43,655 bases of DNA from Hyphomonas sp. BRH_c22 (GCF_000961795.1 NZ_LADU01000031.1:1-43655), one strand, 5' to 3'; positions 1 through 8,436 are shown, numbered from the stretch's first letter. A program made the numbers and translations. The notes: generated from the letters alone by a model not told the origin.

Positions 1-2
1 AA

Positions 3-287
3 CGCCTCGGCCGCACCCTGGCCCCGCCGCCGCCGACAACGGCGCTGGGCGCGCTGGTGCTGCACATCACCGGCGGCCACTTGCAGGGCAAGCAGAGCTT
101 CCAGCCTATGAACGTGAACTTCGGCCTGTTCCCCGACATCACGGACTATTCGAAAGTCGGCCCGGATGGCAAACGCCTGCGCGGCAAGGACAAGGGCCGT
201 GCCAAGAAGCGGGCGCAGGCCGTGCGTGCGCTGGAGGATGCCGATACGTGGCTGGCGGGCGAAGCTGCGCTGGTGCCGGCGGAATAG
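3..287 (+). CDS. trmFO: TrmFO, tRNA (uracil-54-C5)-methyltransferase, 3' end only
   Basis: This is the C-terminal part (about 94 residues) of the folate- and FAD-dependent enzyme that makes 5-methyluridine at position 54 of the tRNA T-loop. The 5' part lies outside the window and the frame is open from base 3. The diagnostic stretch is HITGGH followed by [13 protein letters not shown], which is the conserved end of the TrmFO family. After it comes a basic tail ([17 protein letters not shown]) typical of the last helix. The gene ends with TAG six bases before the stop of the convergent sugar dehydrogenase gene, and I see no terminator between them. The identification is firm; nothing can be said about its start or promoter. 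Confidence 0.92.
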   Translation, partial: RLGRTLAPPPPTTALGALVLHITGGHLQGKQSFQPMNVNFGLFPDITDYSKVGPDGKRLRGKDKGRAKKRAQAVRALEDADTWLAGEAALVPAE

Positions 288-293
288 GCCGCC

Positions 294-1616
294 TTATTGC
301 GCGGTGATCCGCCAGATGCGGTTACCGACATCATCCGCCACGAGAAGTCCGCCGGACTGGTCCAGCAAGACGCCGACAGGGCGGCCGTGTGCGATATCAT
401 TGGTCATGAAGTCATCAAGCACGGTGGTTGGCTCGCCTGACGGCAGGCCATTGGCGAAGGGCACGAAGATGACCTTATAGCCACTGCGGGGCTTGCGGTT
501 CCACGATCCGTGCTGGCCGATGAAGGCGCCATCACCGAAACGCGTAACCATGGCGCCGGTCGATCCGCTGGTGAGGTCGAGACCGAGCGAAGCCGTGTGG
601 GCGCCAAGCGCATAGTCCGGCGCGATGGCGCTGGCGACGAGGTCTGGATTTTGCCGGTCGACGCGTTCATCGACGTTCTGGCCAAAATAGCTGTAGGGCC
701 AGCCGTAGAAGGCGCCATCCTTCACGGAGGTGAGATAGTCCGGCACGAGATTGTTGCCGAGTTCGTCGCGCTCGTTGACGACCGTGAACAGCGTGCCGGT
801 GGCCGGATCGATATCCATGCCGACAGGATTGCGCAGGCCGGTGGCCATGACGCGGCCCTCGCGCGACGCAATGTTGATTTCCCAGATGGCGGCGCGGCCC
901 TCTTCGGCCTCGATGCCGTTTTCGGCAACATTGCTGTTGGACCCGACAGCGGCATAGAGCTTCGTGCCGTCCGGGCTGGCGATCACGTTCTTGGTCCAAT
1001 GATGGTTGATGGGGCCTGCGGGCAGCGCAAAGAAAACCTCGGGCGAGGCCGAGATAGCGGTTTCGCCTTCGGTATAAGGCACGGTGACGATGCCATCGGT
1101 ATTGGCTATGTAGAGCGTGTCACCGACCAGCGTCATGCCAAAAGGCGAGTTGAGGCCGCTGAGGAAGGTCGTATGGGTTTCGGCGACCCCGTCAGCGTCC
1201 GCGTCGCGAAGCAACGAGATGCGGTTGGCGCTGGGCACGGTTGCGCCGGCCTTTGCCATGACGCGCTTCATGAAGAATCCGCGAATGCCCTTGCTGTCTT
1301 CGGGGCGTGGTGGACCGTTTGTTTCCGCGACCAGTACGTCGCCATTCGGCAACTGGTACAGCCAGCGGGGGTGGTCGAGGTTCGCGGCGAACTGTGTGAC
1401 GGCCAGCCCGGCTGCCGGGGTCGGCTTTGCATCGCCGGTCCACGCCCTGGCTTCGGCGATGTTGACGGTGGGCAGGAGACTGTTGTCGGGTTGCGGCAAG
1501 TTCGGTGCCGGACCGAAGCCGGTCTCGACAGGGGCCGGCTGGATTCCGCTGCACGCGCCCAGTGCAGTGCCAAGGGCCAGGATGAGCGCGGCGGATGCGA
1601 CGGTGCGAGGCTTCAT
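294..1616 (-). CDS. PQQ-type glucose/sorbosone dehydrogenase-like lipoprotein
   Basis: This is a predicted soluble-type beta-propeller sugar dehydrogenase of the L-sorbosone/glucose dehydrogenase family, which uses PQQ in the periplasm. The chosen start (440 residues) gives a lipoprotein signal, MKPRTVASAALILALG followed by the lipobox LGAC with Cys22. A GGAG lies 8 bases upstream of this ATG, while an upstream in-frame start would spoil the signal. Family marks include LDHPRWLYQLPNGDVLVAE near the N terminus, SGLNSPFGM, GLRNPVGMDIDP and the C-terminal GQHGSWNRKPRSGYKV. No PQQ biosynthesis gene is in the window, so the cofactor and substrate are inferred from the family only. The gene is convergent with trmFO and stands alone. 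Confidence 0.85.
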   Translation of the reverse strand: MKPRTVASAALILALGTALGACSGIQPAPVETGFGPAPNLPQPDNSLLPTVNIAEARAWTGDAKPTPAAGLAVTQFAANLDHPRWLYQLPNGDVLVAETNGPPRPEDSKGIRGFFMKRVMAKAGATVPSANRISLLRDADADGVAETHTTFLSGLNSPFGMTLVGDTLYIANTDGIVTVPYTEGETAISASPEVFFALPAGPINHHWTKNVIASPDGTKLYAAVGSNSNVAENGIEAEEGRAAIWEINIASREGRVMATGLRNPVGMDIDPATGTLFTVVNERDELGNNLVPDYLTSVKDGAFYGWPYSYFGQNVDERVDRQNPDLVASAIAPDYALGAHTASLGLDLTSGSTGAMVTRFGDGAFIGQHGSWNRKPRSGYKVIFVPFANGLPSGEPTTVLDDFMTNDIAHGRPVGVLLDQSGGLLVADDVGNRIWRITAQ

Positions 1617-1691
1617 GAGGTTTCTCCAGCTGGCAGCAGTAGAAACGCGTAACCGCCGGACTGGTTCCGAATCCAATCAGCGCCCGGACCG

Positions 1692-2342
1692 TCAGACCTG
1701 GCCTGTGTTCATCGCTTTCATGATGCTGAGCCGCTTGGTGATCGGGTTTGGGTCGCGGCCATCGGCGTAGAATTTTCGCAGGCGGAAGTGGGCGATGGCC
1801 GGGCGGATGGGCTTGGGTGCGGGCGCGACGTGCGGACCGAACGCCTTGGTGTCGCTGCGCCGTGCGGCGGCATAGGCCGGTGCGACCTGCTGGATTTCGG
1901 TGCCCCAGCCATGCGCCCCGGCGAGTACGCTGGCGGCTACGGCCGCAAGCCAGGCTTCCGGCTCGCGCGACCTGTCGCCTGCGTCGAAGGCGGCTTCGTA
2001 GCCGTCGACCAGTTTCTGCAGGGCGCCAACCTTGAGGCGCTGGCAGGCAACCTCTTCGTAAATGGCAAGGCAGACGTCATGGGCGCGCGGCGGCTTTTCC
2101 TCGGCAATCTCGGTCAGGGCGTCGCGCCACCACTGGAAGCGGATCGCGCCCAGGGTTTCCTCGGTCACGGCCAGCCGGACCCGGGCCAGCTCGTAAGCCA
2201 GCGCGTAAAGTGCTATCAGGGCGTTGCGGTAGATCTCGGGAGCAAAGCGGCTTGATATCCAGCGATCTTCGTCAACGCGCTTCACACGGGCGTCAATCGC
2301 CTTCCATTGTCTCTTGCTCAAGGGGCTGGTCTCGTTTGACAT
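1692..2342 (-). CDS. Squalene/phytoene synthase-like protein (NDUFAF6-like), aspartate motif missing
   Basis: About 216 residues belonging to the squalene/phytoene synthase superfamily. The conserved blocks are DRWISSRFAP, YRNALIALYALAYELARVR and TLGAIRFQWWRDAL. Active prenyl-condensing enzymes have an Asp-rich DxxxD motif in the first helix and a second one later. Here the first reads YALAYELARV, with no Asp, and I find no second. That pattern fits the non-catalytic NDUFAF6-like branch (linked to complex I assembly in mitochondria) better than an enzyme, but this is inference. The start is uncertain: ATG at 2342 is chosen, with another ATG at 2351 and a GTG at 2375; none has a good ribosome binding site. 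The gene is divergent from sodB. Confidence 0.7.
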   Translation of the reverse strand: MSNETSPLSKRQWKAIDARVKRVDEDRWISSRFAPEIYRNALIALYALAYELARVRLAVTEETLGAIRFQWWRDALTEIAEEKPPRAHDVCLAIYEEVACQRLKVGALQKLVDGYEAAFDAGDRSREPEAWLAAVAASVLAGAHGWGTEIQQVAPAYAAARRSDTKAFGPHVAPAPKPIRPAIAHFRLRKFYADGRDPNPITKRLSIMKAMNTGQV

Positions 2343-2364
2343 GGAACCCATATGTGGGATGACG
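2336..2364 (+). promoter_or_regulatory. Possible sodB promoter (perfect -35 only)
   Basis: A perfect TTGACA lies at 2336-2341, upstream of sodB. The hexamer 17 bases further on (ATGACG) is a poor -10. The element overlaps the start of the divergent phytoene-synthase-like gene. Placement relative to sodB (start 2407) would give a leader of about 35 bases. Confidence 0.3.
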
Positions 2365-2406
2365 CGCTGATACACCAGTCAATCTTATGCAAGAAAGGAC
2401 GCTGAC

Positions 2407-3003
2407 ATGGCATTTTCACTTCCCGAGCTCCCTTACGGACGTGGCGACCTCGCCCCGCACATTTCCGAGGAGACCCTGAACTACCACCATGGCAAGCACC
2501 ATCAGGCCTATGTGACCAACCTGAACGGCCTGATCGAAGGCACTGACCTGGCGAACGCGACGCTGGAAGAGATCATCAACAAGGCGGCAGGCGACAAGTC
2601 GAAAGCCGGACTGTTCAACAATGCGGCGCAGGTCTGGAACCACACATTCTACTGGCACTCGATGAAGCCCGGCGGCGGCGGCAAGCCAACCGGCAAGGTC
2701 GCAGAAATGATCGACCGGGATCTCGGCGGCTATGACCAGTTCATCAAGGACTTCAAGGCGGCCGGCGGCGGCCAGTTCGGTTCAGGCTGGGCCTGGCTGG
2801 TGGAGAAGGATGGCAAGCTGGCGATCACCAAGACCCCGAACGCCGAGACGCCGCTGACCGAAGCCGGTGTCACGCCGATCCTGACCATGGATGTCTGGGA
2901 GCACGCCTATTATCTCGATTACCAGAACAGCCGCCCGAACTATATGGACGCGTTCCTGAACAGCCTGATCAACTGGGATTTTGCGAACAAGAACCTCGCC
3001 TGA
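2407..3003 (+). CDS. sodB: Superoxide dismutase, Fe type
   Basis: A 198-residue cytoplasmic superoxide dismutase that converts superoxide to hydrogen peroxide and oxygen. The four metal ligands are visible: His27 in NYHHGKHH, His79 in QVWNHTFYW, and Asp162 and His166 in DVWEHAYYLDY. The GGQFGSGWAWL stretch near residues 121-131 with Gln at the outer-sphere position supports an iron rather than a manganese enzyme. Length matches the family. AAGGA sits about 8 bases before the ATG. The gene is monocistronic, ending in a strong intrinsic terminator 27 bases after its stop. Confidence 0.96.
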   Translation: MAFSLPELPYGRGDLAPHISEETLNYHHGKHHQAYVTNLNGLIEGTDLANATLEEIINKAAGDKSKAGLFNNAAQVWNHTFYWHSMKPGGGGKPTGKVAEMIDRDLGGYDQFIKDFKAAGGGQFGSGWAWLVEKDGKLAITKTPNAETPLTEAGVTPILTMDVWEHAYYLDYQNSRPNYMDAFLNSLINWDFANKNLA

Positions 3004-3029
3004 GGTCCTCGCGGCAGGCAAACGAACAG

Positions 3030-3058
3030 GACCTGCCGGAAACGGCGGGTCTTTTTTT
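3030..3058 (+). terminator. Intrinsic terminator of sodB
   Basis: A 9-base-pair stem (GACCTGCCG with CGGCGGGTC, one G-U pair) closes a GAAA tetraloop and runs straight into seven Ts at 3052-3058. It lies just after the sodB stop and before the helicase leader. Confidence 0.9.
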
Positions 3059-3070
3059 GCCCGGAGAACA

Positions 3071-3271
3071 GGGGGATGTGCCGATAAGGCACAAGCCCGA
3101 TTCCCCGGCCCTTCCGGCCCTGATTCGACCAATCTGCCGGAGAAGCCTTCACCTTTTCCACAATTTGAACTATGTGCAGCGCAACAGACGCTCCGGGCTC
3201 AGGATTCGCCCGGCAAAGCTGCCATTCGGGCAGCGTCGGGTATTATTAACAATCCTTGGACTGGAAACACT
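3071..3271 (+). promoter_or_regulatory. Structured leader upstream of the DEAD-box helicase
   Basis: About 200 bases without a gene sit between the sodB terminator and the helicase TTG start. They hold a TGTGCC/GGCACA hairpin (3077-3093, loop GATAA) within flanking GGGGA and TCCCC blocks, and a GCTGCC/GGCAGC hairpin (3218-3234, loop ATTCG). A TATTAT hexamer at 3241-3246 could be a -10, but no fitting -35 is seen. Long 5' leaders are known for some DEAD-box helicase mRNAs; a regulatory role here is inference. Confidence 0.35.
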
Positions 3272-4867
3272 TTGAACGACGTAACATTTGCAGATCTCGG
3301 CCTTGGGCCGAACGTGCTGAAAGCTGTAGAAGAAGCTGGGTATACGATCCCCACGCCGATCCAGCTGGAAGCCATCCCCCACATTCTCGCAGGCGGTGAC
3401 ATTACCGGCATCGCCCAGACCGGCACGGGCAAGACGGCCGCCTTCGTGCTGCCGATGATCCACCGGCTGGCGCGTGGCCGGGCCCGGGCCCGCATGCCGC
3501 GCTGCCTGATCCTTTGCCCGACGCGCGAACTTGCCGCCCAGGTGGCCGAGAATTTCGAGAAGTACGGCAAATATCTCAAGCTCACCATGGCGCTGCTGAT
3601 CGGCGGCGTCAGCTTCAAGGAGCAGGAAGGCCTGCTGCAGCGCGGCGTTGACGTTCTGATCGCGACACCGGGCCGCCTGATGGACCAGTTCGAACGCGGC
3701 AAGCTGCTGCTGATGGGCGTCGATTACCTGATCATCGACGAAGCTGACCGCATGCTCGACATGGGATTCATTCCCGATATCGAGAAAATCGTCGCCAAGC
3801 TGCCGCCAAAGCGCCAGACGCTGCTGTTCTCCGCGACGTTCCCGACCGATATCCAGCGGCTCGCCAAGAGCTTCCAGATCAACCCTGTGAAGATCGAAGT
3901 GGCGCGGCCGACGGATGCGGCCAAGACGATCACGCAGCACGTTGTCCACATTCCATCCAACGACGCGAAAGCCAAGCGCACGGCCCTTCGCCGCGTCATT
4001 GAATCCTGCGACGTGAAGAACGGCATCGTATTCTGCAACCGCAAGGTCGAAGTCGATGTCGTTGCAGCCTCGCTCCAGAAGCATGGCCATGATGCGGCCG
4101 CGATCCATGGTGACCTGCCGCAGGCCTTCCGCACCGAAGTGCTCCAGCGCTTCCGGGATGGCGACCTGAAGCTGCTCGTGGCATCCGATGTGGCCGCACG
4201 CGGCCTCGATATTCCGGACGTCGACCATGTGTTCAACTATTCGCCGCCGCCGAAAGACGAGGACTATGTCCACCGTATCGGACGGACGGGACGGGCCGGG
4301 CGGAGCGGCAAGAGCTTCACAGTCGTCTCGCCAAGCGACGAGAAGTCTTGGGGCTTCGTTCTGAAGATGATCCAGCAGGACGTCGAGGACTACATGCCCG
4401 AAGGCCTGCTCGAAGAGCTTGAAAACCTGCCGCCGGAAGAACGCTCCAGCCGGGGCGGCCGGGGTGATCGCAGTAGCAGCGGCAGCAGCCGAAGCCGCAG
4501 CCGTGGCGAGCGCCCGGAACGCGGCCGTTCGCGCAGCACGGCGGCATCCGATGCGCCAAAAGCTGAAGTGGCAAAAGCAGAGCCTGCAAAAGCAGAACCT
4601 GCCACTGAGCCAGCGCCCAAGCCGGAACGGGCTGAAAAGCCCAAGCGCACGCGCGCACCCAAGGCTGAAAAAGCCGAGAATGTCGAGAAGGTCGAGAAGA
4701 CTGACAGGGATGAAGCCAGCGAACGTCCGGCCCGCAGCGAGCGCAGTTCACGCGGCGGACGTCCACAGCGCGACCAGAAGCGCAAGGATGACGATCCGAT
4801 CCTGGCGCCGGCACCTGAACGCGTCAAAGGCTTCGGGGATGATGTTCCGGCGTTCCTGAAGCGCTGA
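3272..4867 (+). CDS. rhlE: DEAD-box ATP-dependent RNA helicase, RhlE type
   Basis: A 531-residue RNA helicase. Motifs in order: Q motif region YTIPTPIQ (24-31), Walker A AQTGTGKT (48-55), PTRELAAQV (83-91), TPGRL (132-136), DEAD (156-159), SAT in LLFSATFP, and HRIGRTGRAGR in the second RecA domain. From about residue 400 the protein becomes a long low-complexity tail, first Arg/Ser/Gly-rich and then Ala/Lys/Glu/Pro-rich, ending in VPAFLKR; such tails bind RNA. The frame is open upstream, but homology begins exactly at the TTG at 3272 (then NDVTFADLGL), so a TTG start is chosen. The upstream in-frame segment crosses the sodB terminator and has no family similarity. Confidence 0.88.
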   Translation: MNDVTFADLGLGPNVLKAVEEAGYTIPTPIQLEAIPHILAGGDITGIAQTGTGKTAAFVLPMIHRLARGRARARMPRCLILCPTRELAAQVAENFEKYGKYLKLTMALLIGGVSFKEQEGLLQRGVDVLIATPGRLMDQFERGKLLLMGVDYLIIDEADRMLDMGFIPDIEKIVAKLPPKRQTLLFSATFPTDIQRLAKSFQINPVKIEVARPTDAAKTITQHVVHIPSNDAKAKRTALRRVIESCDVKNGIVFCNRKVEVDVVAASLQKHGHDAAAIHGDLPQAFRTEVLQRFRDGDLKLLVASDVAARGLDIPDVDHVFNYSPPPKDEDYVHRIGRTGRAGRSGKSFTVVSPSDEKSWGFVLKMIQQDVEDYMPEGLLEELENLPPEERSSRGGRGDRSSSGSSRSRSRGERPERGRSRSTAASDAPKAEVAKAEPAKAEPATEPAPKPERAEKPKRTRAPKAEKAENVEKVEKTDRDEASERPARSERSSRGGRPQRDQKRKDDDPILAPAPERVKGFGDDVPAFLKR

Positions 4868-4896
4868 CACCCTGCCGCGACCGGCGCAGCCAGGAC

Positions 4897-5976
4897 TTAG
4901 AGGTCCTTGCTGCGCCAGTTCGCGATCAATGCATGCGACAGGTCCGGAGCCGGCTCAGGCTTTGTGAAGGCAATCGTAAAGCACGTTCCCGACGGATCTG
5001 AAACGATCCTGATATCGGCAGCGAGTGACCTGGCTAGCGAATCCACAAGGATCATGCCGATACCACGGTGTTCGTTTTTCCCGGACACGACCGGCATGCC
5101 GATGCCGTCATCCTCGACCTGGATCAGCACCTGATCGGTAGCCCCATCCAGTAGCAGCCGGACCACGCCCGGGCTGCGCCCCTGAAAGGCATGTTTGCAT
5201 GCATTCGTGATCAGTTCTGTCACGGCAAGGCACACGGACGCCGCCTTGCTGACCGGCAGCACCAGTTCGCCGCGCGTATCGCAAATGAACCCAATCGCCT
5301 CCTGCACCGAATAGGTTTCGACCACTTGCTTGCACAGGTCCGGCAGCAAGGCGATGCAATCGACTTGATCATGCTTGCCGAGTTCGTAAAGACTGCGATG
5401 GATCGTCGAAATCACTTCTATGCGCTGCTGCGTCAGGGCAAGCGTCTCGCGCGCCAATTCGTCCTGAACACGCTTCAAGGGCAACGCAATAATGGAGGAC
5501 ACAATCTGAAGACTGTTGCGCACGCGGTGATGAACCTCGAACAGCAGCGCGTCCTTTATCCTGACCGCCTCGAGTAACTCCTGCTCAGCACGCACACGGA
5601 GAGTTTCGTCCCGCATCGTCAGTACAGAGCCGATTTGAACGCCGGCCGCATTGCGCACGGGACGGGCGGTTCCGACGGCGATGATGACGGACCCGTCAGG
5701 CCGGCGGATTTTCCACGGCACTTCCACCACGGATTCGCCCTTTCGAACGGCCCGTACCAGGGGAAGGTCGTCGGGCGGATAGGGCAGATCATCCATCGTG
5801 AGAAGCGCGTAACTATCAGAATAGCCATCCGGCATGACGTCCAGCCTGACCTGCCCGTGAAGCTCCTCTGCAGCACGGTTTACGCTGATTATCCGGCCAT
5901 CCGCATCCGCGACGATGACGCCTTCGGCGAGCTGGTCCAGCACTACCGACTTGAAGCCTTCAACTGAGCTCAGCAT
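4897..5976 (-). CDS. PAS-domain sensor histidine kinase, HisKA_2 family
   Basis: A 359-residue predicted cytoplasmic sensor kinase. Residues 8-125 form a PAS domain (LDQLAEGVIVADADGRIISVNRAAEEL at its start, GTARPVRNAAG near its end). Next is the HisKA_2 dimerisation box FEVHHRVRNSLQIVSSI around 147-162, with His150 the likely phosphoacceptor. The HATPase domain shows the N-box ELITNACKHAF and the G1 box DDGIGMP, then HRGIGMILVDSLA. There is no transmembrane segment or signal peptide. HisKA_2 kinases in alphaproteobacteria often feed the general stress response or act on light or redox cues, but no response regulator, PhyR or sigma factor is nearby, so it is an orphan. It ends convergently with the helicase gene, 29 bases apart. 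Confidence 0.88.
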   Translation of the reverse strand: MLSSVEGFKSVVLDQLAEGVIVADADGRIISVNRAAEELHGQVRLDVMPDGYSDSYALLTMDDLPYPPDDLPLVRAVRKGESVVEVPWKIRRPDGSVIIAVGTARPVRNAAGVQIGSVLTMRDETLRVRAEQELLEAVRIKDALLFEVHHRVRNSLQIVSSIIALPLKRVQDELARETLALTQQRIEVISTIHRSLYELGKHDQVDCIALLPDLCKQVVETYSVQEAIGFICDTRGELVLPVSKAASVCLAVTELITNACKHAFQGRSPGVVRLLLDGATDQVLIQVEDDGIGMPVVSGKNEHRGIGMILVDSLARSLAADIRIVSDPSGTCFTIAFTKPEPAPDLSHALIANWRSKDL

Positions 5977-6050
5977 TCACATGCCTGCATGTTCGCGCAA
6001 CGAGTCGCCTGGGGAGGCCTGGAACAGGTGATCCCCGGACGCCTAGTGCG

Positions 6051-7487
6051 TTAGCGTTTCAGCCGGGACGTCATTTGCTTGCGGAAGGCATCCGTATAGG
6101 GCGGCCTGATCATTGCCAGCATCTCGCTGCCCGTCTGCGTGTAAACCGACTTCTTGTGGCTGAACTCGTAGAACCCTTCGCGGCCATGATAGCTGCCCAT
6201 GCCTGACGGGCCGACGCCGCCGAAGGGCAGGTCTTCCTGTGCCACATGGAAGATAACGTCATTGACGGTGACGCCGCCGGACGTGGTGTTGTTCAGCACC
6301 GTGTCGCGCTCGGCCGAATCTTCGCCGAAATAATACAGGCCCAGCGGCCGTGCATTGGCGTTGATATAGGCGATCGCATCCTTTGTTTCACCGTAGGATT
6401 TGATCGGAAGGATCGGACCGAAGATTTCGTCCTGCATCACGCGCATGTCGTCTGTCGGATCCACGATGATGTGCGGGGCGATCTTGTGGTGCGGCTGTTG
6501 CGAGAAATTGTCGCCGGTCGGATTGATCTCGATCACCTCGGCACCCTTGGCGCGCGCGTCCTCGAGGTATCCCATGATCCGGTCATAGTGCCGCTGGTTC
6601 ACGATGGAGGTGTAATCGTCATTGTCCTTCAGGCCGCTCGGGAACATTTTCTGCACGGCGCTGGTTGCAGCGGCGGTGAACTCCGCCGTCTTTTCCTTCG
6701 GCACGAAGGCATAGTCCGGTGCCAGGCAGATCTGGCCCGCATTCAGCGTCTTGCCCGCCATGATGCGGTTTGCCGCCTTCTGCATGTCGGCCGAGCGGCC
6801 AAGGATGACCGGGCTCTTGCCGCCGAGTTCGAGGGTGAGCGGAACGAGGTTGTCGGCCGCCGCCCGCATGACGTGTTTGGCAACCGAGGTCGCGCCGGTG
6901 AACAGGATATGGTCGAAAGGCAGCTTGGTGAATTCCGCGCCGACCTCCGGACCGCCAGTGATGACGGCGACCTCTTCTTCGTCATAGTATTGTGCGACTA
7001 CGGACTTCATCAGTTCCGATGTCGCTTCAGTGAATTCGGATGGCTTGATCATGCACCGGTTGCCAGCGGCAAAGACGCCTGCCAGCGGCGTGAACGTGAG
7101 GTTCACGGGGAAGTTCCAGGGGCTGATAACGCCAATAACGCCCTTGGGCTGGAACTGGATCTGGGCCCTGGACCCGAGCAGGCCCAGCGGAAATTCCACT
7201 TTGCGCTTTTCCGGCTGCATCCACTTGTGAAGATGCTTCTTGGCGAATTTCAGTGCGGCGATCGAGGAGACGATATCGGTAAAGCCCGACTGGTCCTTGG
7301 AACGGTGACCGAAATCCTGGCACATGGCTTCGTTGAAAGCGTCTCCGTGGGTGATCAGCAGGTCGATGGCCTTGTCGATCCATTCAATCCGCTTCGCTGC
7401 CGACGGAATGCCGTCACGCAGGTTTGCTGCCTTCTGCCGCGTCAGGACCGATTCCATTCCGCTGCCGGTTACGCTGTCGAGTGCCAT
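6051..7487 (-). CDS. Coniferyl-aldehyde-type NAD(P)+ aldehyde dehydrogenase
   Basis: A 478-residue aldehyde dehydrogenase of the coniferyl aldehyde dehydrogenase branch, oxidising aldehydes to acids with NAD(P)+. Visible marks are ISPWNFP (oxyanion Asn125), LELGGKSP (general base Glu220), GQICLAPDYAF (catalytic Cys254) and the C-terminal LPFGGVGPSGMGSYHG, typical of this branch. The start at 7487 is chosen because GGGAGA lies 7 bases before it; two in-frame ATGs further up (7502, 7523) lack such a site. The substrate could be a lignin-derived or a fatty aldehyde; the sequence does not decide. It is divergent from a PaaG-like crotonase across 148 bases with a short palindrome, which may imply shared control. 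Confidence 0.88.
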   Translation of the reverse strand: MALDSVTGSGMESVLTRQKAANLRDGIPSAAKRIEWIDKAIDLLITHGDAFNEAMCQDFGHRSKDQSGFTDIVSSIAALKFAKKHLHKWMQPEKRKVEFPLGLLGSRAQIQFQPKGVIGVISPWNFPVNLTFTPLAGVFAAGNRCMIKPSEFTEATSELMKSVVAQYYDEEEVAVITGGPEVGAEFTKLPFDHILFTGATSVAKHVMRAAADNLVPLTLELGGKSPVILGRSADMQKAANRIMAGKTLNAGQICLAPDYAFVPKEKTAEFTAAATSAVQKMFPSGLKDNDDYTSIVNQRHYDRIMGYLEDARAKGAEVIEINPTGDNFSQQPHHKIAPHIIVDPTDDMRVMQDEIFGPILPIKSYGETKDAIAYINANARPLGLYYFGEDSAERDTVLNNTTSGGVTVNDVIFHVAQEDLPFGGVGPSGMGSYHGREGFYEFSHKKSVYTQTGSEMLAMIRPPYTDAFRKQMTSRLKR

Positions 7488-7510
7488 GCCGAATTCTCCC
7501 ATGCCTGTTC

Positions 7511-7523
7511 GTGTTGTGAACAC
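7511..7523. promoter_or_regulatory. Short palindrome between divergent metabolic genes
   Basis: GTGTT-GTG-AACAC is a perfect 5-base inverted repeat 24 bases upstream of the aldehyde dehydrogenase start. A second perfect palindrome, TTGCGCGCAA, lies at 7605-7614 close to the crotonase start. Both could be operator half-sites; no regulator gene is adjacent. Confidence 0.3.
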
Positions 7524-7635
7524 TGTAGCTCGCGTTCAGCTGTTAACAAAGGGAAATACATTGCCGCTGCGTGAGGCGTTCCCATGCGGACAAGACTGGT
7601 TAGATTGCGCGCAAACATATCCGGGAGCGACACAT

Positions 7636-8436
7636 ATGGCCTATGAAAAGATTTCGTACGAACTGGACGGCAGCACTGCCATCATCAGCTTCGATGATCC
7701 GGCAACCATGAACGCCTGCGGAGTCGATACGGCGCAGGAGCTGCTCCACGCATTCGAAACGGCGCGCAACGAGGCCCGCTGCACGATCCTGACGGGCAAG
7801 GGACGCGGCTTCTGTTCGGGCGCAAATCTCGGCGCCAATCCTGGCAGCGGAACCGCGCTGAGTCACCCTGGCTCCCAGCCGGACGCAGGCCGGGCGCTTG
7901 AAACGCATTACAACCCCCTCATTCTGGCAGTCCAGGACCATCCCCATCCCGTGATCACGGCCGTGAACGGTGCCGCCGCAGGGGTTGGCTGCGCGCTGGG
8001 GCTGATCGGCGATCTCGTGATCTGCGGCAAGAGCGGCTATTTCCTGCAGGCATTCCGGCGCATCGGCCTCGTGCCGGACGGCGGGTCGACCTATCTGCTG
8101 GCCCGTACCATCGGACGGGCCCGGGCGATGGAGATGACGCTGCTGGGCGAAAAAGTGCCGGCGGAACAGGCCATGGCCTGGGGCCTGGTCAATCGCGTGG
8201 TCGAGGACGCCGAGCTGATGACGACGGCAAAGCAGATTGCCCAGCAGCTTGCAGAGGGCCCGACACTGGCGCTGGCCATGACCCGCAAACTGGTCTGGGC
8301 CGCCTGCGATGGCGATTTCGATGGCGCGCTGCGCGCCGAACGCCTTGCCCAGCGGACGGCTGGCCGCACTGATGACTTCAAGGAAGGCGTGATGGCATTC
8401 CTTGGCAAGCGCAAGGCTGAATTCAAGGGGAAATGA
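7636..8436 (+). CDS. Enoyl-CoA hydratase/isomerase family protein, PaaG-like
   Basis: A 266-residue crotonase-fold protein acting on a CoA thioester. The oxyanion-hole segments are GRGFCSGANLG and AVNGAAAGVGCALGL. The two glutamates of classical enoyl-CoA hydratase are absent: the first position reads GCALGLIGD (Ala) and the second LQAFRRIG (Phe). Instead IGLVPDGGST carries an Asp at the place used by PaaG-type ring-opening isomerases, and the C terminus (RTAGRTDDFKEGVMAFLGKR) also resembles PaaG. So isomerase activity is more likely than hydration; the substrate is unknown. The ATG at 7636 follows GGGAG by about 8 bases; the frame is open further upstream but runs into the divergent promoter region. 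Confidence 0.85.
   Translation: MAYEKISYELDGSTAIISFDDPATMNACGVDTAQELLHAFETARNEARCTILTGKGRGFCSGANLGANPGSGTALSHPGSQPDAGRALETHYNPLILAVQDHPHPVITAVNGAAAGVGCALGLIGDLVICGKSGYFLQAFRRIGLVPDGGSTYLLARTIGRARAMEMTLLGEKVPAEQAMAWGLVNRVVEDAELMTTAKQIAQQLAEGPTLALAMTRKLVWAACDGDFDGALRAERLAQRTAGRTDDFKEGVMAFLGKRKAEFKGK

Noticed and set aside
510..1652. Long plus-strand open frame opposite the sugar dehydrogenase gene
   Set aside because: It mirrors a clear gene on the other strand and has no motif; GC-rich codon use produces such frames.
2981..3271. N-terminal extension of the helicase
   Set aside because: It would cross the sodB terminator and has no family similarity; the TTG at 3272 fits better.
3170..4273. 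367-residue minus-strand open frame within the helicase gene
   Set aside because: The helicase motifs on the plus strand are complete; the opposite frame shows no domain or ribosome site.
6246..7574. 442-residue plus-strand open frame opposite the aldehyde dehydrogenase
   Set aside because: It has no signal or motif, and the aldehyde dehydrogenase on the other strand is complete.
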